Shown in pieces: positions 52,237-63,921 of a stretch of 64,000 nucleotides of DNA (its first letter is position 1; every line of letters begins with the position of its first letter). The DNA comes from Cornus controversa. Its lineage: Eukaryota; Streptophyta; Magnoliopsida; Cornales; Cornaceae. The notes beneath the pieces are model-generated. The model saw only the letters and a program-made list of their open reading frames with translations, did not search any database and was not told the origin of the DNA. The stretch covers positions 24,106,297 to 24,170,296 of the forward strand of contig CM048850.1 in the NCBI GenBank assembly GCA_026545225.1. Reading direction: 5' to 3'. The translations under genes were made by a program, and so were the position numbers.

Positions 52237-53608
52237 TTACAGTCTAGCTGCATAAGAAAAATATTTAGAAGACCAGTGCCCAATTCTTTGGGTAATTCTA
52301 TCCACCAAGATCTTACAGTCTGTGGCTTTGAAGGCAGAAGTGATGAGAGGTATACCAAAGTGTCTGCTAGATAAGAACCCTTTATTTATCCCAATCAGTT
52401 GAGTGATGGATTGCTCTATGTGAGGGTCAATCCCTGAGCAAAAAAGATAATTTTTTTGAGTGATTAATAGAGAGTCGGGAGAAGTGAGTGAATAGGTCAA
52501 GAGAATTCTTAAAGGTGGAAACAGAGGCAAGATCACATGAGAGAACATAAGGAGATCATCAGCAAAGCTAATGTGAGATATACCTAATTTTTTTCATTTC
52601 CAGTGGTACTTGAAGTTTGGTGAGATAGAAATTTGTTTCTTAACAATCAAAGATAGGACTTCCATGGCAATGACAAAAATAGATGGGGACATGGGGTCAC
52701 CTTCCCTAATACCTTTGACTCCCCTGAAGTAACCTTAAAATTCTCCATTTAAGGAGATGGTGTAGCTAGGAGTAGTAAGGTAGGCCTTCACCCATACAAT
52801 AAATGAAGGAGAGAAACCAAAGAGGTGTAGTGAGTTCATAATGAAATCCCACCCAATAGTATCAAAAGCTTTCCTGAGGTCCACTTTAATGGCACATTTT
52901 GGGGTTTTGGCTTGTTTGTGGTATCCATGTAGGATTTCCTGAGCTAGCAGAATGTTGTCACTTATCCTCCTATGTTGTATAAAGGCTGATTGATTAAGGT
53001 CAACAATATGGGGTAAAATTAGCTTGAACTTGTTTGCAATAATTTTAGCAATACATTGAGTTCAGTTCACCAAGAAGATTTCTATTAATGAAAAATTATT
53101 TAATGGCAGAGATGATGTCTGAACCTACAATTGCCCATGAGTAATGAAAGAAGTTGGCATTGTACCCATCAGGGCTTGGTGTCTTATCTTTTTTTAGGCC
53201 TAGGAAGCAAGATTTGATCTCCTCATCTGAAGGAATGGCTGAGAGTTGTGGAAAGAAGTGTGAAGGGATTGATTTAGTAATGAAAGAAAAGAGGGATTGA
53301 CTGTCAGCAAGAGGGGGTGGGTTAGATCCCAAGAGGGATTTGAAGTAATTGATTACCTCATTCTTTAGTAAGATTGGATCATCAATAGTGTCCCCACTAG
53401 CATTTTCCAGAGAAGAAATCTTCTTCCTATTTAGTCTGGATTTGAAACATTTGAAGAAGTAAGCAATGTTACTATCCCCTTCTTTGAGCCAAATTTGTCT
53501 AGAGTTTTGTCTAAAGCACTGCTCTTCTGCCAGGGACAATTTGCAGTATTCATCTGCCAATTCCTTTTCCTGCTTTCTCAAAAATGAATTAAGAGTGTCT
53601 CTGTCCAA
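52237..53608 (-). pseudogene. LINE ORF2 reverse transcriptase
   Basis: 53608-53096 carries the N-terminal RT region (IWLKEGDSNIAYFFKCFKSR, LGLKKDKTPSPDGYNANFF). The catalytic FADD box (HISFADDLLMFS) is encoded at 52566-52549, and the frame 52548-52237 goes on to the thumb (GINKGFLSSRHFGIPL). Between 53095 and 52570 the frame is interrupted several times, so no active enzyme is encoded. Confidence 0.85.
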
Positions 53609-53614
53609 TGCTGT

Positions 53615-54561
53615 CTAGCATTGGTCTAACTGGGATTTAGTTTCAGCAACTAGAGTAGAAAGCTGGAAAATTTCGATTCTGCAGGCATGCTTTAATGGAG
53701 CTTTCAAAAGTTTTAGCTTTTGAACAATTCTGTACATTTTGGAGCCTGAAATGGATGTACTCCAGATATTTTGAACAATAGGGAGAAAGTATGAGTTTGA
53801 AGCCCAGCAGTTAAAGAATCTGAATGGAATTGCCTTCCTTGTGCCCTCAGCCCCTAGTTTGATGAAAATGGGGGAGTGGTCAGAGACACCAGGAGGTAAA
53901 AAGATACATTTCGAAGAAGAAAGTGGTGAGACCATGCTTCATTTACTAGAGCCCTATCTAGCTTCCTAACAATGTTTGCAATCCCCATACTCTTGTTGTT
54001 CCAAGTGAATTGGATACCTGAATACCTTAAGTCCTCAATATTAGAATTGAAAAGGCAATCCTTGAATTCAGCCATTGTTGGGTTCCATCTGGCAGATCCT
54101 CTTGCACTTTCTAAGTTGCTAGTTATTGCATTAAAGTCTCCCAATACCAGCCATAGAGAGTGAGAAAAACTAGAAGAACATATTTCAATGTTGGACCACA
54201 ATGATCTCCTATCTATACTAGAGTTTGCACCATAGATGAATGATATAAAACACTGTGTGTGGTCAGTAATAGAGGTGACAGAGTAATGCATAGCCTGTCT
54301 TGTTGATTCAATGAGGGAGATTGAGACTTTGTCTGGGTTCCATAGTACCCAAATCTTTCCCAAAGGTGAGTGGTTGTAATTGTGAAGCAGGCTCCATTTT
54401 TTTGAAATGAATATGTGAATAGAGTCAATATTGACATGACTTACTCTAATCTCAAGGATAGCAATGATGTCCAAGCTACAACTTGCTATCAATTTTTTAA
54501 TTTCTAGCTGCTTGGGGAGGCTGTTTAAGCCTCTGATGTTCCATGTGATTAGATTCATCAT
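53615..54561 (-). pseudogene. LINE ORF2 apurinic endonuclease domain
   Basis: Frame 54561-53854 starts MMNLITWNIRGLNSLPKQLE and contains the LVLGDFNAI box with its catalytic Asp/Asn. Near 53900 the frame shifts, and the overlapping frame 53935-53615 supplies PPGVSDHSPIFIKL with the catalytic SDH box. The domain nicks target DNA to prime reverse transcription. The frameshift before SDHSP inactivates it. Confidence 0.88.
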
Positions 54562-55068
54562 TTGAGGGGAGGTTTAGTGTTACCTTTCAGATGCCGAAGC
54601 CCTTTAAAAGGGAAGACATTCAATTTATGTGCACTCTTTGGATTCAACTTTTTTGCTGATTGCTTCCTTTTCTCAGGTGGAAGTCCCATGATATTGATGG
54701 ATATTTGGCTGGCTATATTACTTGATGCTCCATATTCTTCAATACTGTCTGAGGATGTATCTCTACCCAATAATGTAATTTGGGCGTCAGTGAAAAGGGA
54801 AAGGGGTTGGGTGAGGAATGCCATTTAAACTAATGGGTTTGGGGGAAATGACAGATGTCCTACGGGAGAGATCCACCACAAGTTTGTGGTGTTCCAGGCT
54901 CACAAAGCTTTTGAGAGATAGCTCATTAAATATGTGCTTTGGAGGGTGTGTGGTGAGAGTGGTAGAAGCAGGTTCAAGGTTAGTGTTGTTTTCAATGATA
55001 AAGGGGCTAAGGGATAGGAAAGATTCTAAATTATAAATACTTATTGGGTTTTGTTGTACTTTAGTCAC
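54558..55068 (-). pseudogene. LINE ORF1 C-terminal fragment
   Basis: Two overlapping frames (55068-54787 and 54824-54558) encode a Ser/Pro-rich piece and a basic tail (PEKRKQSAKKLNPKS) that stops just before ORF2 starts. Position and composition fit the RNA-binding ORF1 protein of plant LINEs. A frameshift separates the two pieces, and the N-terminal part and any zinc knuckle are missing. Confidence 0.6.
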
Positions 55069-55102
55069 ATGTTATCATGTGTTTAGAGATATGAATAAGG
55101 CC

Positions 55103-55106
<4 letters not shown>

Positions 55107-55159
<53 letters not shown>
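55107..55159. repeat. (TA)n microsatellite at the LINE 5' side
   Basis: About 53 bp of TA directly beyond the truncated LINE end. Confidence 0.95.
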
Positions 55160-55162
<3 letters not shown>

Positions 55163-55169
55163 GAGAGGA

Positions 55170-55707
55170 TAATGGTAGCGTTGGTTACCATAATCTAATT
55201 AAGGTAACGTAAAATGATTATAATCTGATTCCCTTGATAAGAGAGATTTGATGAGATATCTTTATATATATAGTTTGGTCCTCACTCTCATACGCTCCGG
55301 TTAGTCTTATCCCCATTCAGAGACGTGAGCATAAGTGGAAGACTAAAGCAGATGTGCAAAGAACTCTGGATACTGAAGAACAACGAAAAGGTTGGATTTA
55401 TTCAGTTGATGGCTTTTTCTTAGTTTATTAATCGCTTCTACAAGTATGTTCAGTATGTTAATATATAAGTGTGTTTTAAGCATGTGTATGGATTTCCTAT
55501 TTTGTTTAATATGTGGTATTAGAGCTTGGTCATACACATCGTATGACCCATATGTTATATATACTTATTGCTTATATATGAAAATACTACTTTGATTTTT
55601 CAATTCAATTGCTTGCGATTTTTCAATTGCTGTAATATGAAATCGGTACAATATGCGTATATAAAGATTATTTTCCTTGATATAAATATTGATATTGAGC
55701 ATGACAC

Positions 55708-55755
<48 letters not shown>

Positions 55756-56430
55756 CAGTTACTTTGCTTAATATAATTTGTCACCATTTATATTTTGACA
55801 CTATAACATCTATGCATGAATAACTATGTTATTGAAGCATGTCAAAATATTACAGAAACTGCCATTATTTTTCATATGACTATGATTAACAATTGATTGA
55901 GGATTTGATCCCATTCTAAGAAACTTTTGCTAGATTAATTGAGTGTGCTACCAAAGTGGTTCATTCATGAAATCTATAGAATTTTCTTAGTTCAAAGGTT
56001 ATATGGATTAAAATTGTATTTTTGGATTATAACGATTAAAAATTCACCCAAAGGAGATTTTTATACGGTTCAATTCAAAAATGACCAGCTGAGCTACCCC
56101 GTAGGGTTTGCATTATTATATATTGGCTTTGTGATAAAGTGTTAAAATTATTGCATATTATATTTTGACCCAAAGGAGAGATATAATAATGCTTTTAGAT
56201 TTTTGGGGCTTGATTCTTATTACTTAAATTAAAAAAAAAATTATTTGCTTTTGTAGTTTCTTGCCCAAAGGTGTTAAAGTTTTTATAAATTTTGTATTAT
56301 TATATATTGACTTTGTGATAAAGTGTTAAAATTATTGCATATTATATTTTGACCCAAATGAGAGGTATATTCATATTTTTGGGGCTTGGTTCTTATTGCT
56401 TAAATTAATTTTTTTTATTTGCTTCCGCAG
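55170..56430 (+). mobile_element. LTR/leader region of the older copia element
   Basis: TGGTATTAGAGC at 55514-55525 is a near match to the initiator tRNA-Met primer-binding site. The DNA before it (about 55170-55513) would be the LTR, although its TG start is not certain. The leader holds two copies of 'attgcatattatattttgacccaaa' with flanks (56149 and 56335), and a (TA)n run at 55713-55752. A gag start follows at 56431. The order LTR, PBS, leader, gag supports the assignment. Confidence 0.5.
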
Positions 56431-56660
56431 TTATGAATGCTTCTGTTAATACTCATTTTTTTTCCATGGAGACATTGACTGGAACCAACAGTAAGAAATG
56501 AGAGTAAGACCTAAAGATTGGTCTTGGGTTAATGTATCTTTACTTGGCATTAAATGAAGCCAACTAAGGATAACTCCAACTATGAGGAGCGGGACAAAAA
56601 TAACCGATTAAGAGATTTGTGTTTTGACACAGTCAGTTTGGAGTTGTTATAGTGCAAAAT
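56431..56660 (+). pseudogene. Copia gag N-terminal remnant
   Basis: ATG at 56433 opens MNASVNTHFFSMETLTGTN, followed after stops by DLKIGLGLMYLYLALNEA. This is the opening of copia-type gag (UBN2-like), where a Leu-x-Gly-x-Asn core is followed by a Lys-Trp segment and the LALNE block. Stops at the tryptophan/glutamine region and later frameshifts destroy it. Confidence 0.6.
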
Positions 56661-57221
56661 AGTATCTAGATGTCATGGGACATAAGGTTATAGAGTCAGA
56701 TAAAGCTTCATGAGGCTATAATTGTAAATATATTGAAACTTTAAGTACGATTATAATGGAGTTTACTTGACTACATTATGTTACAAATATCTATGATATT
56801 TTATGCATAGCGTATGGTTGGTATATCTTGAAAGGTTGGTTCCTAGAATCTTCCACGCTTGTGGAGGGTTATGAAGAACTCTAAATGTCTAAGGTATTTT
56901 AGAGTATTCTAGAAAGAAAACATCTTAATAATTGATTAAAATTCATCATAGTCCTCTTTTAGGAAGGAGGATTCCATAAAAGGGAATGAGTCTCTTTTGT
57001 AACGAACGAGTTATGTGATCTCTCTTAGTTCACTTGGCTCTTAACCCTGTTCCACCCCAATATAGATTGGCTCTTAGCCCTGTTCCACCCCAATATAGAC
57101 ACCTTAAGGTGACATACAATACCAAAATTTTACTTGAATAAATTGATTTTCATTTGTGTCTAAGGAGAAGAAATAATTTTTCGTGAGAAAAGGAAGAGTG
57201 ACAATCTCGTGTACCATGGGT

Positions 57222-57720
57222 AGGGTAGCAACTATCAAAATAATAAACTCAAATAATCTCATAACGAGTATGAATATTATGTCACCCGATGGACCTTTAA
57301 ACTTTAAATCAATCACGGAATTATGTTTTTTCTGGAAAGAAGGATTATATGAAAACGGTTGTCGTTAGTATAAATCTTGTTTGGAGTGTAGCTTAATTGA
57401 TATCCTTTCTAATTCTTCTGGATGGATCGACAATTAATCTTCTATTCATGTTATTCATTCATAGGGCTGAACAAATGAAGATGAAGTAAACGTGCTTTTA
57501 GGAAATTACATGCATAGGGTAACAACTGTCAAAATAATAAACTCAAATAATCTCACAAGGAGTATGAACATTATGTCACCCGATGGACCTTTAAACTTCA
57601 ATCCAATCACTTCAATGCAATTAACTTTTTTTGGGAAAGAAGGGTTATATGAAACGACAATTAATCTTCTATTCATGTTATTCATAGGGGCTGAACAAAT
57701 AAAGATGAGCTAAACGTGCT
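57222..57720 (+). repeat. Tandem duplication, period about 294 bp
   Basis: AGGGTA(G/A)CAACT(A/G)TCAAAA begins the units at 57222 and 57516. Both contain ATTATGTCACCCGATGGACC and a 'gaagg.ttatatgaaa' block. Each unit holds a 35-residue frame (IKIINSNNL, SPDGPLNF) of unknown meaning. It lies inside the decayed copia interior. Confidence 0.8.
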
Positions 57721-58560
57721 TTTTGGAAATGACATGGAAGTTATGAGTTATTAGGCTAAACTGAGTTTCGTTTTCTTTAGATTGAGAACATGAACATTTG
57801 GAACATTTCATTTTTGAACAGAGAACCGTTTCCAAGTACTGTTCGATCAATTATTAATTAATCAATATTCAATTGATTGGTATAAGGTTATTGAAAATTT
57901 TTTTTGTCTAGAATTTATTTTCAGTGTCTAAGCTTTTTTGGATTTTATTTTGTTTTTAATTTAATAAAAGTGTTTTTTTTTATTTTCATAACTCTTGTAC
58001 ATTTGGCAATGGTTTTTATCTAATGGATTATATAAATTAAATGGTTTCTAATCCGTTATAGATTTAAGTATGGATAATAATGTTTAAGAGAAAAGTTTCA
58101 CTTCTTAATGAAAATTCATTCATACTTGGCTTATACAATTAGCTCATTTTTCTAAAGAAAGAATTCTAACGCATTAGGTGGTTTAACTAAAGAAAGAATT
58201 CTAACGCTTTGACGATTAGGTCATATTTCTAAACAAAAATTCTAACGCTTAAATCTTTCCTCCACCAGAGATTTTGGTGTTTGCGTTGACCGCATAAAAA
58301 GGAAAATTGACTTATTCAGATAAAAGGGTTATAATCGTAATCAACAACTCTTAGAAATCATTCAATATATGTGGAGAGGTTGTAAATATATATATTTTAT
58401 TAATGGCATATGTTTGACACATATGGAAATGTGGTTTCTAGAGTAGTGAGAATTGTGGAGTACTAGAGTGATGAAAGTTTCTACAAATTTTTAAAAATAT
58501 ATATCTAGATATTTTACCGTGGTTAGGATGTATTCAAACATTTGGTGCTTATATAAAGCG

Positions 58561-58780
58561 TAGGAGTGATATGAGTTAGAATCTACTCATTGAGTATTCA
58601 GATAGCTTTAAAGGTTATAGATTGCATTTATTACAATTTAGGCATAAAAATTGTTGACACTAATCCCAAATAGGAGTGATATGAGTTAGAATCTACTCAT
58701 TGAGTATCCAGATAGCTTTAAACGTTATAGATTGCATTTATTACAATTTAGGCACAAAAATTATTGACACTAATCCCAAA
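58561..58780. repeat. Tandem duplication, period 110 bp
   Basis: TAGGAGTGATATGAGTTAG starts the units at 58561 and 58671, which end ACTAATCCCAAA. Only a few substitutions separate the two, so the duplication is much younger than the surrounding copia remains. Confidence 0.9.
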
Positions 58781-59069
58781 AGAAAAGAGTCCAACTTGAA
58801 GCAAACACTAACAAATTTTTTAAAGATGGGTTAGGTTTAGAACACTATGTTAGTGGGACTGAATTTATATCCATTTTTATTTATGTGACATTTTGTTAGG
58901 CCACAGTGATCATAATATTCTAAATTAAAGAATATTGGAAAGAGACAATAGCCATAGACGTAAGAATTGGTGGACACGCCATATGCTTCTGTTATTAGAT
59001 AAGACATAGCATTTGTAATTAATCTAATTGGTAGATTTCAGTCTAAGCTTGGTGGCAGCAAAGAAAGAT

Positions 59070-59396
59070 AATCTTGAGGTGATAGGGTATACAGACATAT
59101 TTATGTTGACTGTAGGTGCTATTTTCAGTTGGTTACATATTTATGTTGGTTGGACGTGTTATTTCCAGTTGATTTCGTAGCCTATTATGAAGCCATTGTA
59201 CAGTCTATTTGGCTAAAGACTTTTATTAAAAGTATTCGTGGCGTTGATTAAATTAGGAAAACCATGGAGATGTTTTGTGATAATAGATTTGCAGTATTTT
59301 ATTCCAAGAATAATAAGAGGTCTTTTGGTTCCAAATATATGGATAATAAGTACTTGATTGTAAATGAGAAAATGAGAGAAGAGTAGATAGTGATTG
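59070..59396 (+). pseudogene. RNase H fragment of the older copia, left part
   Basis: The DNA encodes, with stops, NLEVIGYTD, YYEAIVQSIWLKTFIKSIRG, MEMFCDNRFAVFYSKNNKRS and KYMDNKYLIVNEKMREE. These are the successive blocks of copia RNase H, including the EA and CDN regions around catalytic acids. The reading breaks off at 59396 where the younger copia begins, and resumes at 63922. Confidence 0.8.
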
Positions 59397-59668
59397 TGAT
59401 AGGAAATGTGGAGCCTGATTATACTGTACACCTTAGCCCTGACCTGAATTTTTTATAGGAGTATTTTGGTATTTTCACACTTGTTATGTAGTCCTAAGAG
59501 ATGCCTATATATACAGTTTAAACTCTCTTTAATTGTATCCCGTTTTTCTCATCATAGTGAAACCTTATAATACCAAGGACGTATCCCTAGATTTTGGGTG
59601 AACCTTGTAAATCTGTTTGCTTTTGGTTGTGTATTATTTGATCTTCTTTTCTGTTAATTTTCTCAACA
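59397..59668 (+). repeat. 5' LTR of the copia element
   Basis: 272 bp, TGATAGGAAATG to TCTCAACA. 'ctatatata' at 59508-59516 is a plausible TATA box for the element's transcript. Confidence 0.92.
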
Positions 59669-59670
59669 AC

Positions 59671-59683
59671 TGGTATCAAAGCC
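59671..59683 (+). promoter_or_regulatory. Copia primer-binding site
   Basis: TGGTATCAAAGCC two bases after the 5' LTR; complementary to initiator tRNA-Met apart from one base. Confidence 0.88.
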
Positions 59684-59703
59684 TCAGGTTCGAGTGGAAG
59701 CGA

Positions 59704-62700
59704 TGGGTGCAGAAGAAGGAAATACCAAAATGGAAGGAAATTTCAATAGAACGGATTTTGGGTTCTGGAAGATGCAGATTGAAGACTCTCTGTATCAGAA
59801 AAATTTGTATCAGCCTCTTTCAGGAATGAAACCAGAAGATATGAAAGATGCTGATTGGGCTATTCTTGATTGGTAGGCTCTAGGAGTTATTCGATTGACA
59901 TTGTCTCCCAACGTCGCCTTCAACATAGCAAATGAGAAGACAACGACGGGTTTGATGGTAGCCTTTGTAGATATATATGAGAAACCCTCTACATCCAATA
60001 AGGTATATTTAATGCGATATTTATTCAATCTGAGGATGTTAGAAGGTGTGTCAGTGGCAAACCATCTGAACGAGTTCAACACAGTTATGACTCAGTTGAG
60101 CTTTATGGAAATTAATTTTGATGATGAGATCAGGAAGTTGATTATATTATCTTTTTTACCAGAAAGCTGGAATGGTACTGTTACGACAGTGAGCAGTTCT
60201 TCTGAAAAAGGGAAGTTGAAGTTTGATGATGTTCGGGACTTGATTCTCAGTGAAGAAATTCGCAAGAGGGAAATAAGTGAACCATCTGGATTTGCTTTAA
60301 ATATAGTGAGCGGAGGAAAAACTTCTGAAAGAATAGACGCATATCGCAGTAAATCGAAATCTAAAAGTAAAGGCAAGTCGAGTACTGGAAAATTTCCTGG
60401 CAATTATTGGAATTGCGGAAAGAAGGGACATTCAAAGAAAGACTATTGGGCACCAAGGAAAAATGGCAAAAGGGAGCAGGAATCTGTAAACGCAACCATA
60501 AAAGATATTGCTGATGCTCTAATTTTGAGTATGGATAGTCTAGTTGAGTCATGGGTTCTTGACTCGGGTGCATCGTTTCACTCTACTCCATATTATGAAA
60601 TCACGTAGAACTATGTTAATGGTGATTTTAGGAAGGTTTATTTGGCTAATGATAGACCTTTGAATATTATGGGTAAGGAAAATGTTCGAATCAAGCAATC
60701 TAATGGGACCGTTTAGAAGATTCAGAATGTGAGACACGTTCCCGGTTTGAAGAGAAACTTGATTTCTGTGGGGCAACTTGATAACGAAAGACATGCAGTA
60801 AACTTCGTGGGTGGTTTGTGGAAAATCACTAAATGAGCTATGGTTGTGGCTCGTGGAATCAAGATTGGTACACTTTACATGATGATAAACACAAGGAATG
60901 TCGTTGAAGTTGCTGATTTAGGAGTTGATTCAAACTTGCGGCACCATAGGCTAGGTCATATGAGTGAGAAGGGGATAAAGACACTTCTGTCAAAGGAAAA
61001 ACTGATGGGAATTAAATCAATGGAAATTGGTTTGTGCGAAGATTGCATATTCGAAAAATAGAAAAAGGGTCAGTTTTTAAAGGCTGGTAGGAAACCTAAG
61101 ACAGAAAAATTAGTGTTGGTTCATACAGACGTATGTGGACCTTCTCCAGTTTCATCTCTTGGCGGCTCATCATATTATGTTACCTTTATCGATAATTCGA
61201 TAAGAAAGGTATGGGTTTATTTTTTAAAAAATAAATCTGATGTATTTGACACTTTCGAGAAGCGAAAGGCCATGGTGGAGAATGAAACAGGATTGAAGAT
61301 AAAATGTTTGAGGTTTGATAATGGGGGTGAGTATGAAGACAGAGGCTTTAAAGAGTTCTATGCTATTAGTGGTATCAGAATGGAGAAGACTGTTCTTGAG
61401 ACACCGCGGCAAAATGGTGTCGCAGAGCGCATGAACAGATGCTTGAATGAGCGTGCTCGGAGTATGAGAATACATGTTGGGTTGCCTAAGATATTTTGGG
61501 AGAATATATGCTGGGTTGCCTAAGATGTTTTAGGCTAATGTAATTAGCACTGCAACATACTTGATCAACCGGGGACCTTCTATTCCTTTAGATGGAGACT
61601 TACTAGAGGAGGCTTGGAGTGAAAAAGAGGTAAACCTTTCATACCTGAAACAATTTGGTTGTGTTTCGTATATGCACATAAGTTCTGATGCTAGAAGCAA
61701 GGTTGATCCAAAGTCCAGAAATGGTACTTTTATTGGGTATGACACTGATGAATTTGATTATCGGTTCTGGGATGATCAAAATCGAAAGATTATTAGGAGT
61801 AGAAATGTCATATTCAATGAGAAAGTAAAGTATAAGGACAAATCAACAGCAAAATCTATTGATGTAGATGCTTATACTGAAAGTGATGAGTTTGTTGAGT
61901 TGAAGGAAATCACTTAGGATAATGTGCAGATTAGAGTTCAGAATAATCCAGAAAATATAGTTCCACAGGTGGAACAAGGCACACCTACAACTGCGGTGAG
62001 ACGATCCTCCAAAATCTCTAGACCTACTCAGCAGTATTCACCCTCTTCACACTATTTATTGTTGTCTGATGGTGGTGAACCAGAGTGTTATGATGAAGTA
62101 GTGCAGGTTGATGATTCAACCAAGTGGGAGTCAAATATGCAGGATGAGCTACCAAAAGGTAAGAAGGCTTTACATAATAAGTGGGTATATCGAATTAAGG
62201 AAGAGCATGATGGCAACAAGCGCTACAAAGTCAGATTAGTTGTGAAGGGATTTCGACAGAAAGAAGGTGTTGACTACACTGAGATTTTCTCTCCGGTTGT
62301 GAAGTTGACTACAATTAGATTGATATTACGAATCGTGGTTGCAGAAGACTTGCATCTTGAGTAGTTAGATGTGAAGATTGCTTTCCTTCATGGTGATTTA
62401 GAGGAGGATATCTACATAAGGTAGCCACAGGGATTCATAGTGACTGGTAAGGAGGATTTGGTATGCAAGCTGAAAAAGAGCTTATATGGTTTGAAGCAGG
62501 CCCTAAGATAGTGGTACAAGAAGTTTGATAGATTCATGTGTAGTAGTGGCTATAAGAGGTGCTAGGTAAATCACTGTTGTTATGTGAAGAAGTTTGATAG
62601 TAGTTATATTATTTTACTTTTGTATGTGGATGATATGTTGATTGCAGGTTCAAGCCTTAATGATAGTTGTCTAAGCACTTTGCAATGAAAGATCTGGGTA

Positions 62701-63559
62701 ATGCAAAGAAGATTCTTGGTATGGGAATTTGTAGGGACAAAGTGGGTGGTACTCTAAATTTGTCACAAGCAGAGTATGTTAAAAGGTTTTTAATCGATTT
62801 AGTATGTAAGATGCAAAAATAATGAGCATCCCATTAGTTAGTCATTTTAGACTAACTAAGGAGCAGTCATCCAAGATAGAAGAGGAACGAGCACACATAA
62901 AAAAGGTTCCATATGCTTCAGCTATCGGCAGCTTGATGTCTGCCATAATTTGTACCAATCAAGACGTAGCACATGCAGTGGGAGTTATGAGCAGGTACAT
63001 GAGTAATCCAGGAAAACACCATTGGGAGGCAGCAAAATGGATCCTTAGATATTTGAAGGGTACCACAGATACATTATTATGTTTCACTGGGTCGGGTATT
63101 GTGTTGTAGGGTTATGTTGATTTAGACTTGGCTGGTGATGTGGATAATATGAAAAGTACTACTGGGTATGTGTATAATTTGGGTGGTACGACAGTGACTT
63201 GGGTCTCTCAGTTGTAGAAGATTATGGCTTTCTCAACCACAGAAGCTGAATACGTTGCAGTTACAGAAGCGAGCAAGGAGATGGTTTGGCTACAGAAGTT
63301 CTTGGAAGAGTTGGGTAAGGAGTGAGAGAACAGTATTCTATACAGTGACAATCAGAGTGCTATTCATCTTACTAAGAATTCGGCGTATCATTCCAAAATG
63401 AAGAATATACAATTGAGGTAACATTTCATTTGTTCGCTTTTGGATGACAATGTGTTATCACTTGAGAAGATTCATGAAAATTAGAATCCAGCAGATATGT
63501 TAACCAAGGCAGTGACTATTGAGAATCTGAAGCTGTGTTTAGCTTCAGTTGGTGTTTGA
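59704..63559 (+). pseudogene. Copia gag-pol polyprotein, many TAG stops
   Basis: In order: gag (59704-60500) starting MGAEEGNTKMEGNF, with a zinc knuckle reading YWNCGKKGHSKKDYW; protease site DSGASFH (about 60566); integrase with HTDVCGP, FDNGGEY and PRQNGVAER (61125-61430, the D-D-E residues); connection region (61561-61917, FGCVSYMHISSDARSK, YRFWDDQNRKIIRSRNVIFN); RT (62150-62680) with NKWVYRIKEE, KSLYGLKQ and the catalytic YVDDML; RNase H (62820-63559) with STTEAEYVA and NPADMLTK. Both outer cysteines of the knuckle are Tyr. A 34-bp tandem duplication at 61479-61546 shifts the frame after GLPKIFW. At least a dozen in-frame stops, mostly TAG, interrupt it. Confidence 0.93.
61479..61546 (+). 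repeat. 34-bp tandem duplication in copia integrase
   Basis: GGGTTGCCTAAGAT.TTTT occurs at 61479 and 61513, with the intervening 'gggagaatatatgct'. Being 34 bp, the insertion shifts the frame. Confidence 0.85.
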
Positions 63560-63658
63560 GCTTGAGGATAGGGAAGATAGTTGTTGCAGTATTTTACTAT
63601 AATTTGAGGCATAAGGGAGTTTTGTAGATTGATACTTATCAGTCTTCAAGTGAGAGAT

Positions 63659-63921
63659 TGATAGAAAGTGTGGAACCTGATTATACTGTACACCTTGACC
63701 CGAATTTTTTAGAGGGGTATTTTGGTATTTTCACACTTGTTATGTAGCCTTAGGAGGTGCCTATATATACATTTTAAACTCTCTGTAATTGTATCCCATT
63801 TTTCTCATCATAGTGAAACCCTGCAACATCAAGGACGTAGCCCTAGATTTTGGGTGAACCTTGTAAATCTGTTTGTGTTTGCTTGTATGTTTAATCTTTT
63901 TTTCTGTTAATTTTCTCACCA
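63659..63921 (+). repeat. 3' LTR of the copia element
   Basis: 263 bp, TGATAGAAAGTG to TCTCACCA. It is shorter than the 5' LTR by a small deletion near CCTTGACCCG and differs at many single bases. Confidence 0.92.

Larger units (their letters stand above)
50700..55068 (-). mobile_element. LINE (plant L1-type), 5'-truncated
   Basis: Minus-strand order: end of ORF1 (55068-54558), endonuclease (54561-53615), reverse transcriptase (53608-52237) and C-terminal zinc-binding domain (51949-50978), then a 3' end in an A-rich tail (plus-strand T-rich 50695-50712). This is the standard layout of plant non-LTR retrotransposons, which reverse-transcribe at a nicked target site. ORF1 is cut at its 5' side, as is usual for LINEs. 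Stops and frameshifts interrupt ORF2, but long stretches remain open. No target duplication was recognised. It landed inside repeat R3 copy C or at its edge. Confidence 0.9.
59397..63921 (+). mobile_element. Ty1/copia retrotransposon (Tork/Tnt1-like), full-length but decayed
   Basis: LTRs at 59397-59668 and 63659-63921 begin TGATAG and end in CA. GATTG flanks the element on both sides (59392-59396 and 63922-63926). The PBS TGGTATCAAAGCC starts at 59671 and a purine-rich AAGTGAGAGAT precedes the 3' LTR. Gag, protease, integrase, RT and RNase H follow in copia order. The LTRs differ at many sites and by small indels, so the insertion is not young. Multiple stops make it inactive. Confidence 0.95.
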
